The notes under the pieces are model-generated. The model was not told the DNA's origin and searched no databases. It worked only from the letters and a program-made list of their open reading frames with translations. A stretch of DNA of 62,461 bases from CAZMSD01 sp964568855 (lineage in GTDB: Bacteria; CAIWAD01): positions 1 to 62,461 of the forward strand of contig CAZMSD010000023.1 in assembly GCA_964568855.1 (NCBI GenBank), written 5' to 3'. The position numbers and the translations under genes were made by a program. Shown one piece after another: positions 9,399 through 16,960 of the stretch. How positions within the stretch are numbered: position 1 is the first letter of the stretch; every line of letters starts with the position of its first letter.

Positions 9399-9504
9399 CG
9401 AATTCGACATGATTGGTTCTTTAATAAGGTGTTGAACCTGCAGGGATTAACGATCGATTCGCCTGTGCCGGAATCCTCCTGCGCGGCAGTTCCGGATTCG
9501 GCCA

Positions 9505-9840
9505 TCAGGTCCGGGAATCTCCTCCTTCCTCGAGACGGTTCAGAGCGCCTGAAATCTGCTCGCTCAACCGGTCCAGCCGCCGGCAAAGGGGATCTTCCGA
9601 TCCACCCTCGCGGGCCAGCAGTTCACCGGCGATATTCAGGGACGCCAGAATGGCGATCCTTGAGGGGTCCTTCACCGGCAGCGACTCCGCCGCAAGCTGC
9701 ATGCGGCTGTCCACGTAGGAGACCACGTCCCGCAGGCGGGAAACATCCTCCTCCGTACGTATCGGGATCTTCAGACCCAGAATTGAGACGGTCTGCCGAC
9801 TGCTCATGAACTTGTCGATCGAGGGATCGTTCCATCCCAT
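9505..9840 (-). CDS. zapA: Cell division protein ZapA
   Basis: Small FtsZ-bundling protein (111 residues from this ATG). The family core VSILGLKIPIRTEEDVSRL is followed by YVDSRM and RIAILASLNIAGELL and a short C-terminal coiled coil. An in-frame ATG at 9807 gives 100 residues starting just before the conserved part and is an alternative; neither start has a strong ribosome-binding site. It follows the small coiled-coil gene and pheT and precedes the probable 6S RNA. Confidence 0.9.
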   Translation of the reverse strand: MGWNDPSIDKFMSSRQTVSILGLKIPIRTEEDVSRLRDVVSYVDSRMQLAAESLPVKDPSRIAILASLNIAGELLAREGGSEDPLCRRLDRLSEQISGALNRLEEGGDSRT

Positions 9841-9887
9841 CCATTTATATCCACGACCCGGCCACTCCGGGTCTTTCCTTCATTCCT

Positions 9888-10076
9888 TCATTCCAGCCGC
9901 TGAAGCAGCGTGCGGATCCGCGAGCGGGCTTCCTCGAGATCGGCCAGCTGGAGCTCGTGGCTCTGGCGGATCTCAAGCAGTTTATCCCGTTCACGGGACA
10001 GTTCTTCCAGCTTCTGGAGCAGCCTGGCCAGTTGCTCTTCCAGTTCATCCAGGCGCCGCTGGATTCCGGGCTGCAC
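9888..10076 (-). CDS. Small coiled-coil protein, ZapB-like
   Basis: A 62-residue protein that is almost entirely heptad-like coiled coil (LEEQLARLLQKLEELSRE and onward). Position between pheT and zapA and its composition suggest a ZapB-type division-ring partner of ZapA. The start is GTG at 10076, two bases after the pheT stop, with GAGGTAG overlapping the pheT end as ribosome-binding site. Coiled-coil sequence carries little family signal, so the name rests on context. Confidence 0.7.
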   Translation of the reverse strand: MQPGIQRRLDELEEQLARLLQKLEELSRERDKLLEIRQSHELQLADLEEARSRIRTLLQRLE

Positions 10077-10078
10077 GG

Positions 10079-12496
10079 CTACCTCAGCCTGGCCTTGAAG
10101 ACGCGCTCCAGCTCGGCGATGATCTTCCGGAAGACCGGTTCCACCTCGGCTTCGCTGAGCGACCGGTCATCCGCGGTGAAGCAGACCTTGAAGCTGCGAC
10201 TCAGGCAGCCCTCGGGGATTCCGGCGCCCCGATAGAGATCGAAGAGTCGCACCTCGTTCACCAGTTCACCGCCGGCACGTCGAATGGTCTCCTCGAGTTC
10301 GCCGGCTTTCACTGCTTCGCCGGTGACCACGCTGAGATCGCGGTAGACCGAGGGGTATCGCGAGAAGGGCTGGTAGCGTCTATCTTTTCGTGCAGCCTGG
10401 TATGCGGCTTGCAGATCGAGGTCCAGTACGAACAGCGGTTCGGTGGTGCCCAGGTCTTCGCAGAGCGGCGGATCGAGCTGACCGAATTGACCGATGCGCT
10501 TCCCCCCCGCCTGGACGGCCAGTGAATTGGCTGAATAGGCGCGGTCAAGGTAGGGAAGCAGTTCATAGTTGTCAAGGTTGAGAGACTGGAGCAGGGATCG
10601 TGACAACTCCTTGATGTCAAAGAAGTTATACGCGATTTCGACCCCGTCCCAACCGGCCGGCCTGCGGCGTCCGCAGAGCAGCAGAACCAGGTGCTGATCC
10701 TCGCGGCAACCCGTGTCCGATTCGGGATCCGGGTGGAATTCGCGATCGATCTCGAAGAGCCGCAGGTCGTCGTTCCGCCGGTTAAGGTTGTAGAGCGCGG
10801 TCTGGATCATTGAGGGCAGGAGGCTGTTGCGCAGGGCCGCAAGATCCTCCGAGAGGGGATTGCGCACCTTCAGCCAGGGCCGGTCCGGATCGATCTTCTC
10901 CAGCAGGCGCGGATCCACCATGGAATAGCTGGATACCTGGTGGCAGCCCAGTTCCTGAACCTTGCGCTTGGCCAGGTCGCGGAATTCCCCGAAGGGATCC
11001 AGGTGAGGAGCCAGGGGAACGCGCGCGTTGTCGGCGACGCCGATCTGCTCGTAGCCCTCCACACGGGCCACTTCCTCGATCAGGTCGATCTCGCGCTCCA
11101 GGTCGAAACGCCAGCTGGGCGCTCGGACCTCCAGCAGCCCCTCCTCAATGGGCCGGCAGCCGATCTTCAGGCTCTCCAGGTGCCGCTGCACGGTCGCCTG
11201 GTCCAGTTCGAGCCCCAGCACGGCGTTGACGCGCGCGCAGCGCAGCCTCAGCGGCGGCCGGGAAAGGGGCCGCGGCTGCACGTCCACTACCTCGCCGGCC
11301 GCCCGCGCGCCAGAGACCAGGGCCATCAGCGCGGCGGTGCGTTCCATTACCTCCGGGACGTTCTCCATGTCCACGCCCCGCTCGAAGCGCCGCGAGCTGT
11401 CGCTGGCCAGGCCGGCCCTCCGGGCGCCCATGCGGATGTTCACCGGGTCGAAAGCCGCGCATTCCAGCAGGATCTCGCTCGTGTCATCCTCGATGCCCGA
11501 ATTGAGCCCGCCCATGATGCCGCCCAGGGCCACGGCGCGCTCCGCGTCGCAGATCAGGGTGTGCTCGGCGTTGAGCAGGCGCTCCTCGCCGTCCAGGGTC
11601 ACGAAGCGCTCGCCCTCCGCGGCGAAGCGCACCCGGATCTCCCCGCCGTGAAGCTGGCGCAGGTCGAAGGCATGCAGCGGGTGACCGGTCTCCCACATCA
11701 CGTAGTTGGTCACGTCCACAACGTTGTTGATGCTGCGCAGACCGACCGCCTCCAGCCGGTCCGCCATCCAGCGGGGCGAAGGTCCCACCCGGACGCGGTC
11801 CATCACCTGCCCGGCGTAGCGCGGGCAACCGCCCTCGGCGCAGTCGTCCTCGATGCTGATCTTCAACTGATGCCCGGGGCCTTCCACGGCTTCGGCGGGG
11901 ATCGCCGCCGGCCGCTTCAACTCCACGCCCCGCAGGGCGGCGAGCTCCCTGGCGATGCCCATGATGGACAGCGCGTCCCCCCGGTTCAGGGTCACTTCGA
12001 ACTCGAAGACCACGTCGCGGCAGTCGAACTCCTCCGCCAGCGAATCTCCCGGCTCCCAGCGCCCGGGATCGAGTTCGAGAAGGCCGCTGTGATCGTCGCC
12101 CAGTCCCAGTTCCACCTCACTCAGCAGCATGCCGCAGCTTTCCACGCCGCGGATCCTGGCCTTTTTCAGGGGACGATTATCCAGCCCCGGCAGCCGTGCT
12201 CCCAGGGTGGCCAGGGGAACCAGCATCCCGGTGCGCACTCCGGGAGCTCCGCAGACCAGTCGCAGCGGTTCCTCGAGCCCGTACTCGACGCTCACCAGCT
12301 GCAGCTTGTCCGCCTTAGGATGGGCTTCGATTCTGTCGACGCGGGCGCAGACCACGCCCTTAAGATCGCGCTCGATGCGTTCCACCTGCTCCACTTCGAG
12401 CCCGAGCATGGTGAGCTGGTGCACCAGCTCGTCAACATCGGACTCGTCGAGGCTCAGGTCGATGAAGTCGTTCAACCAGTTCAGCGAGACTTTCAT
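10079..12496 (-). CDS. pheT: Phenylalanyl-tRNA synthetase beta subunit
   Basis: The 805-residue beta chain of the alpha2-beta2 enzyme that charges tRNA-Phe. N-terminal MKVSLNWLNDFIDLS is followed by the EMAP-like tRNA-binding domain (VCARVDRIEAHPKADKLQLV), the B3/B4 editing domain, B5 with the pseudo-catalytic core (VVDVTNYVMWETGHPLHAFD), and a C-terminal anticodon-binding fold. Length and domain order are normal. It lies 56 bases downstream of pheS. A GTGATACA octamer occurs in that spacer. Confidence 0.98.
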   Translation of the reverse strand: MKVSLNWLNDFIDLSLDESDVDELVHQLTMLGLEVEQVERIERDLKGVVCARVDRIEAHPKADKLQLVSVEYGLEEPLRLVCGAPGVRTGMLVPLATLGARLPGLDNRPLKKARIRGVESCGMLLSEVELGLGDDHSGLLELDPGRWEPGDSLAEEFDCRDVVFEFEVTLNRGDALSIMGIARELAALRGVELKRPAAIPAEAVEGPGHQLKISIEDDCAEGGCPRYAGQVMDRVRVGPSPRWMADRLEAVGLRSINNVVDVTNYVMWETGHPLHAFDLRQLHGGEIRVRFAAEGERFVTLDGEERLLNAEHTLICDAERAVALGGIMGGLNSGIEDDTSEILLECAAFDPVNIRMGARRAGLASDSSRRFERGVDMENVPEVMERTAALMALVSGARAAGEVVDVQPRPLSRPPLRLRCARVNAVLGLELDQATVQRHLESLKIGCRPIEEGLLEVRAPSWRFDLEREIDLIEEVARVEGYEQIGVADNARVPLAPHLDPFGEFRDLAKRKVQELGCHQVSSYSMVDPRLLEKIDPDRPWLKVRNPLSEDLAALRNSLLPSMIQTALYNLNRRNDDLRLFEIDREFHPDPESDTGCREDQHLVLLLCGRRRPAGWDGVEIAYNFFDIKELSRSLLQSLNLDNYELLPYLDRAYSANSLAVQAGGKRIGQFGQLDPPLCEDLGTTEPLFVLDLDLQAAYQAARKDRRYQPFSRYPSVYRDLSVVTGEAVKAGELEETIRRAGGELVNEVRLFDLYRGAGIPEGCLSRSFKVCFTADDRSLSEAEVEPVFRKIIAELERVFKARLR

Positions 12497-12552
12497 CAGT
12501 GCACTCCGTCCGGTGATACAACCGACGGCCGGAACCGGGATCCGGGCCGCTC

Positions 12553-13557
12553 CTAGAACTGCCGCAGGAACCGCAGGTCGTTCTCGTAGAACAGGCGGAT
12601 GTCGTCCACGCCGAAGAGCAGCATGGCGATCCGCTCGATGCCCAGCCCGAAGGCGAAACCGGTGAATTCCTCGGGATCAACGCCCACGCCCTCGAAAACG
12701 TTGGGATCCACCATTCCGCTGCCGCCCATCTCCAGCCAGCCTCCGTTCTTGCAGACCCGGCAGCCCTTACCATGACAGAACATGCAGGTCACGTCCACTT
12801 CCGCGGAGGGCTCCGTGAAGGGGAAGTAGTGCGGCCGGAAGCGGATCTGGGTGTCCTCGCCGTAGAGCCGGCGGTAGAACTGCAGCAGGGTGCCCTTCAG
12901 GTCGGCGAAGGTCACGCCGCGGTCCACGTATAGGCCTTCCACCTGCATGAACATGGGGCTGTGGCTGGCGTCCGGCTTGTCGTTGCGGTAGACGCGTCCC
13001 GGGGCGATGATGCGCAGGGGCGGACGGCGGCGCTCCATCACCCGGATCTGCACCGGGCTGGTCTCGGTGCGCAGCATGCAGCCGTTCTCCAGGTAGAGCG
13101 AGTCGGTCTCCACGCGGGCCGGATGCCAGAAGGGCGTGTTGAGGGCGTCGAAGTTGTAGTACGTGGTCTCCACTTCGGGGCCGTCCTCGACTGAGAAGCC
13201 CATGCGCGAGAAGATCTCCACGATCCGCTGCCGCACCTGCTCCAGCGGGTGCAGGGAACCCCGGTGGGGCGGGACTCCCGGCAGACTCAGGTCCAGCTCG
13301 TCCACTCCGCGACCGCGCCTGAGGTTCTCCTGGCGCTCCTTGAAGGACGTTTCCAGTTCCTGCTTCAGATCGTTGATCAGCGCTCCGAAACGGGGACGTT
13401 CAGCGGGATCCAGGTTCTTCATCTGGCGGAAAAGGTCCTGGAGTCCGCCCTTGCGTCCAAGGACGCGCTGCCAGATCGCGGTCAGTGCCTCCTGGTCGCC
13501 GGCGCGCTCGAGCGAGTCGTAGAACTCCTGCCTGATCTGTTCGAGTCGCTCCTTCAT
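12553..13557 (-). CDS. pheS: Phenylalanyl-tRNA synthetase alpha subunit
   Basis: The 334-residue catalytic alpha chain. An N-terminal coiled-coil domain is followed by the class II core with motif 2 (RVYRNDKPDASHSPMF) and motif 3 (GFAFGLGIERIAMLLFG). Its ATG overlaps the stop of a 29-codon upstream ORF as ATGA, and GGAGGT lies inside that ORF just before the start, so translation may be coupled to it. Confidence 0.98.
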   Translation of the reverse strand: MKERLEQIRQEFYDSLERAGDQEALTAIWQRVLGRKGGLQDLFRQMKNLDPAERPRFGALINDLKQELETSFKERQENLRRGRGVDELDLSLPGVPPHRGSLHPLEQVRQRIVEIFSRMGFSVEDGPEVETTYYNFDALNTPFWHPARVETDSLYLENGCMLRTETSPVQIRVMERRRPPLRIIAPGRVYRNDKPDASHSPMFMQVEGLYVDRGVTFADLKGTLLQFYRRLYGEDTQIRFRPHYFPFTEPSAEVDVTCMFCHGKGCRVCKNGGWLEMGGSGMVDPNVFEGVGVDPEEFTGFAFGLGIERIAMLLFGVDDIRLFYENDLRFLRQF

Positions 13558-13643
13558 TGGGACCTCCGGAATGTCTGTTCCGCGGAACGGGATGTCTGCG
13601 TGACACTCAAAGAGAAAAGTCCCCGCGCGGGGGACGTTTTCAT
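13554..13643 (-). CDS. Candidate 29-residue leader peptide upstream of pheS
   Basis: An ORF beginning ATG at 13643, with GGCGGA just before it, encodes MKTSPARGLFSLSVTQTSRS and nine more residues, and ends in a TGA that overlaps the pheS ATG. A terminator-like hairpin lies inside its first half. It has two Phe codons (TTC), at residue 10 and near the end. This arrangement resembles an attenuation leader between rplT and pheS, but the peptide lacks the Phe run of the enterobacterial pheM leader. It may equally be a chance ORF. Confidence 0.35.
   Translation of the reverse strand: MKTSPARGLFSLSVTQTSRSAEQTFRRSQ
13609..13635 (-). terminator. Hairpin with U-rich tail between rplT and pheS
   Basis: The minus strand reads GTCCCC-CGCGC-GGGGAC followed by TTTTCTCTTT, a good intrinsic terminator. 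It lies after rplT and before pheS, inside the candidate leader ORF. It would either end the infC-rpmI-rplT transcript or act as an attenuator for pheST-zapBA. Confidence 0.75.
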
Positions 13644-13657
13644 TCCGCCGGCGTCGT

Positions 13658-14002
13658 CTACTTGACGGACTCGACCAGGCGCTCGAAGGCCTCCGGGCTG
13701 CGCACGGCCATGTCCGCCAGCTGCCTGCGGTCGATCCGGATACCCTTCTGACCCAGGAGGTGAATGAAGCGGGAGTAGTTCAGATCGTGCCGGCGCACCG
13801 CGGCGTTGATGCGCGTGATCCACAGGCGGCGGAAATCCCCCTTGCGCACCTTGCGGTGGGCGGTGGAGGTGGCCATGGATCGGTCCACGGCGTTCAGGGC
13901 CTGACGCAGCAGGTTGCGGCGCCCCCCGCGAAAACCCTTGGCCGCCTTGAATACGCGCTTGCGACGGGCCTTGGAGGCTGGGATGTTGGTTGCTTTGGGC
14001 AT
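13658..14002 (-). CDS. rplT: 50S ribosomal protein L20
   Basis: The 114-residue L20, an early 23S rRNA-binding assembly protein. Basic N-terminal arm with MPKATNIPASKARRKRV and the conserved core GFRGGRRNLLRQA. Third gene of infC-rpmI-rplT, which in other bacteria is autoregulated by L20 binding the leader; no such leader was traced here. Confidence 0.98.
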   Translation of the reverse strand: MPKATNIPASKARRKRVFKAAKGFRGGRRNLLRQALNAVDRSMATSTAHRKVRKGDFRRLWITRINAAVRRHDLNYSRFIHLLGQKGIRIDRRQLADMAVRSPEAFERLVESVK

Positions 14003-14014
14003 GGTGCGGACCTC

Positions 14015-14209
14015 CTATCGGGCGATCATCGCCTTGACGCGGGGAACATCGGCTTCGGCCACCAGGCCGGACTTGCGCAGTCCGCGCTTGCGGTCGGGCG
14101 ACTTCTTGGTCAGGATGTGGTTGGAGAAGGCCTTGTTCCGCTTGACCTTCCCCTTGCCGGTGAGTTTGAAGCGCTTGGCGGCGCCCCTCCGTGATTTCAT
14201 CTTGGGCAT
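14015..14209 (-). CDS. rpmI: 50S ribosomal protein L35
   Basis: The 64-residue L35, beginning MPKMKSRRGAAKRFKLTGKG. It lies 2 bases after the infC stop and 12 bases before rplT, the conserved order. It looks intact. Confidence 0.97.
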   Translation of the reverse strand: MPKMKSRRGAAKRFKLTGKGKVKRNKAFSNHILTKKSPDRKRGLRKSGLVAEADVPRVKAMIAR

Positions 14210-14211
14210 AT

Positions 14212-14784
14212 CTATTCCTCCTCTTTCTTCTTCTTCCCTTTGCGCGGCGAGAGCAGGACGCTCATGTTGCGGGGTCCGTCCATCTTCGGTTCCTGCTCGA
14301 CGGTCGCCGCTTCCTCAAGCAACTCCACGAACTTCACCAGGATCTTCAGTCCCAGCTCCTTGTGGGTGATCATCCGCCCGCGGAAGATCACGAAGGCCTT
14401 GACCTTGTGGCCCTCCTCGATGAAGCCGCGGGCCTGCCCCGCCTTGGTGGCCAGGTCGTGGCCGCTGATCTTGGGCGTCATGCGGATGCCCTTGACCGTG
14501 ACCGTGTGGTGCTTCGCCTTGGCCGCCTTTTCCTTCTTCGCCTGCTGGTAGAGGTACTTTCCGTAGTCCATCACCTTGCAGACCGGCGGATCCGCGTTGG
14601 GGGCGATCTCCACCAGGTCGGCACCAGCCTCCCTGGCGTTTTCCAGCGCCTGTTCGATGTCCACGACCCCCTGCTGCTCGCCGTCGGCCCCGATCAGGCG
14701 CACCTTGTAAGCCCGGATGTGGGTGTTGATCCTGTGCTTGGGTGCCTGGACCTTGGGCCGCTGTAAGAATTTCCCTCTGGCGAT
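14212..14784 (-). CDS. infC: Translation initiation factor IF-3, with a non-AUG (AUC/AUU) start
   Basis: IF-3 prevents premature subunit joining and checks the initiator codon. A search limited to ATG/GTG/TTG starts at 14703 and drops the conserved N-terminus. Continuing upstream in frame gives RINTHIRAYKVRLIG, which belongs to IF-3, and no ATG, GTG or TTG precedes it. Instead AAGGAG (14796-14791) is followed by AGC, ATT (14787-14785) and ATC (14784-14782). ATC at 14784 has the better spacing (6 bases); ATT at 14787 is the alternative. Either gives about 190 residues. AUU-type starts on infC are the known basis of IF-3 autoregulation, which this gene probably shares. The C-terminus is very basic and acidic (GKKKKEEE). 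Confidence 0.93.
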   Translation of the reverse strand: MARGKFLQRPKVQAPKHRINTHIRAYKVRLIGADGEQQGVVDIEQALENAREAGADLVEIAPNADPPVCKVMDYGKYLYQQAKKEKAAKAKHHTVTVKGIRMTPKISGHDLATKAGQARGFIEEGHKVKAFVIFRGRMITHKELGLKILVKFVELLEEAATVEQEPKMDGPRNMSVLLSPRKGKKKKEEE

Positions 14785-14815
14785 AATGCTCTCCTTTTAC
14801 GAACGGTTCACCGTG

Positions 14816-16735
14816 TTACACATCCAAGGCGCGGATCTGGACGCGCTCCTTCAAGAGGCGGATGAATTCCTCCAGTTCCATCTGGCCCTGGTCGCCGCGG
14901 CCGTGCCGGCGGACGGCGACAAGGCCGTCGCTGAGCTCGCGCGGACCGAGCACCAGCATCCAGGGGATCTTACTCGTCTCCGCCTGGCGGATCTTGTAGC
15001 CTATCTTCTCGCTGCGCGTCTCGAGCTGTACGCGCAGTCCCTCCGCTTCGAGGCGGTCGCGAATCTCGCGCCCCGCCGCGAGCTGGTCGTCGGTGAGCGG
15101 CAGCACGGCCGCCTGCACGGGGGCCAGCCAGTCGGGCAGGTTGCCCGCGAAGTGCTCGATCAGGATGCCCACGAAGCGCTCGAAGCTGCCGAAGATGGCC
15201 CGGTGGATCATCACGGGCCGATGGCGTTCACCGTCCTCGCCCACGTACTCCAGCTCGAAGCGCTCGGGCATGGAAAAGTCAAGCTGGATCGTGGCGCACT
15301 GCCAGCGGCGACCCAGGCTGTCCCGGATATGGAAGTCGATCTTCGGTCCGTAGAAGGCCCCGTCGCCGGGATTGAGCTTGTACTCCGCGTCGAGCCGCTT
15401 GAGCGCGTTGCGCAGAGCTTCTTCGGCCTGATCCCAGATCTCGACGGTCCCGATGTACTTCTCCTCGGGCCGGGTGGAAAGCTCCATCTCCCAGGTGAAG
15501 CCGAAGGTGCGGTAGATGCGGTCCGTGAGCTCCACCACCTTGATGATCTCGTCCTCGATCTGGTGCGGCATGCAGAAGATGTGGGCGTCGTCCTGGGTGA
15601 ACATGCGCACGCGGAAAAGGCCGTGCAGCACGCCCGACTTCTCGTGCCGGTGCACCAGCCCCAGTTCCGCCAGCTTGAGCGGAAACTCGCGGTATGAGTG
15701 CGGCCGGGCGGCGTAGACCGTGACACAGCCCGGGCAGTTCATGGGCTTGATGGCGTAGTCTTCGTCGTCGATGCGGGTGAAATACATCTCCTCGCGGTAG
15801 TTGTCCCAGTGGCCGCTGCGGTGCCAGAGCTCCTCGCGGAGAATCATCGGCGTGCGGATCTCGCGGTAGCCCGCCTCGCGGTGCAGTTCGCGCCAGAAGG
15901 AGGTCAGCTCATCGAAGACGGCCACGCCGGCCGGATGCCAGAAGGGGAAGCCCGGACCCTCTTCGTGGAAACTGAACAGGCCCAGTTCGCGGCCCAGCTT
16001 TCGATGATCCCGCTTGCGGGCCTCCTCCAGCATGTGCAGGTACTCGTCCAGCATCTCCTTGGCGGGGAAACTCACCGCGCGCACGCGCTGGAGCTGCTCG
16101 TTGTCCTCGCTGCCGCGCAGGTAGGCGCCCGCCACGGACATGACCTTGAGGGCCTTGATGGGACGGGTGTCGGGCAGGTGGGGCCCCCGGCAGAGGTCGC
16201 TCCAGTCGCCCTGGTCGTAGACGCTGACGGACTCGCCCCGTTCCTCGATGGCCCGGATCAGGTCCAGCTTATAATCCTCGCCGCGCTCGCCGAAGAAGCG
16301 GCGGGCCTCTTCCGGGTCCATCTCTCGGCGGGTCAGTCTCTCTTTGCGGCTCAGGATCTGACGCATCCGCTCCTCGATTCGCGCCAGGTCCTCCTCGCCG
16401 ATGGGCTCGGGGAACTTGATGTCGTAGTAGAAGCCGTTCTCCTCGGGCGGACCGTCGTCCAACTTGGCCTCCGGCCAGAGTTCCTTGACGGCCTGGGCCA
16501 GGACGTGGGCGGAGCTGTGCCAGAACACGGCCCTACCCTCCTCGTCCTGCCAGGTGAGGAGGCGGAAGGCGGCGTTGCCTTCGATGGGTTGTACCAAGGA
16601 GATCGTCTCGCCGTCGACCACGGCGGCCAGGGCGGCCTTCGCCAGCGAGCGGGAAACATCCTTGGCGACTTCCAGCGGTGTCACACCCGCTTCGTAGGAC
16701 CGGGTGGAACCGTCCGGAAAGGTCAGGGTGATCAT
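14816..16735 (-). CDS. thrS: Threonyl-tRNA synthetase
   Basis: Class II synthetase for tRNA-Thr, 639 residues. Order: N-terminal TGS domain (MITLTFPDGSTRSYEAGVTP), the HxxxH editing domain (HSSAHVLAQAV), catalytic core with PMNCPGCV and the zinc-binding residues, and the C-terminal anticodon-binding domain. The ATG at 16735 begins exactly at the TGS domain. The longer open frame upstream runs through the tRNA gene and is rejected. The stop overlaps a GTGTTACA octamer. infC follows with a 31-base gap. Confidence 0.98.
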   Translation of the reverse strand: MITLTFPDGSTRSYEAGVTPLEVAKDVSRSLAKAALAAVVDGETISLVQPIEGNAAFRLLTWQDEEGRAVFWHSSAHVLAQAVKELWPEAKLDDGPPEENGFYYDIKFPEPIGEEDLARIEERMRQILSRKERLTRREMDPEEARRFFGERGEDYKLDLIRAIEERGESVSVYDQGDWSDLCRGPHLPDTRPIKALKVMSVAGAYLRGSEDNEQLQRVRAVSFPAKEMLDEYLHMLEEARKRDHRKLGRELGLFSFHEEGPGFPFWHPAGVAVFDELTSFWRELHREAGYREIRTPMILREELWHRSGHWDNYREEMYFTRIDDEDYAIKPMNCPGCVTVYAARPHSYREFPLKLAELGLVHRHEKSGVLHGLFRVRMFTQDDAHIFCMPHQIEDEIIKVVELTDRIYRTFGFTWEMELSTRPEEKYIGTVEIWDQAEEALRNALKRLDAEYKLNPGDGAFYGPKIDFHIRDSLGRRWQCATIQLDFSMPERFELEYVGEDGERHRPVMIHRAIFGSFERFVGILIEHFAGNLPDWLAPVQAAVLPLTDDQLAAGREIRDRLEAEGLRVQLETRSEKIGYKIRQAETSKIPWMLVLGPRELSDGLVAVRRHGRGDQGQMELEEFIRLLKERVQIRALDV

Positions 16736-16806
16736 GCCCTGGTCCTTTCGCTTACCGGGGCGACGTGCGCCAGAACGCCTGCCCCTCGGAGTCTTGCGGC
16801 TCGGAA

Positions 16807-16880
16807 TGGGCGACACGGGATTCGAACCTGTGACCCCTAGCGTGTCGAGCTAGTGCTCTAACCAACTGAGCTAGTCGCCC
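16807..16880 (-). tRNA. tRNA-Val (anticodon GAC), with C at position 33
   Basis: The minus strand folds as a full cloverleaf: acceptor GGGCGAC/GTCGCCC, D-stem GCTC/GAGC, anticodon stem CTAGC/GCTAG, T-arm ACAGG-TTCGAAT-CCCGT. The anticodon loop is TCGACAC, giving anticodon GAC (Val). Position 33, almost always U, is C. The T-stem has an A-C mismatch at its third pair. No CCA is encoded. It lies upstream of thrS on the same strand. Confidence 0.88.
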
Positions 16881-16960
16881 TTCGCAGAACTGAGTATGAT
16901 ATGACAATGGATTCATGCATGCAACCCTCTCACTGGCTCAACCATCTGCAGGCGGGACCC

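Noticed and set aside
16736..16816. N-terminal extension of ThrS
   Set aside because: It runs into the tRNA gene; the TGS domain starts at the ATG at 16735.
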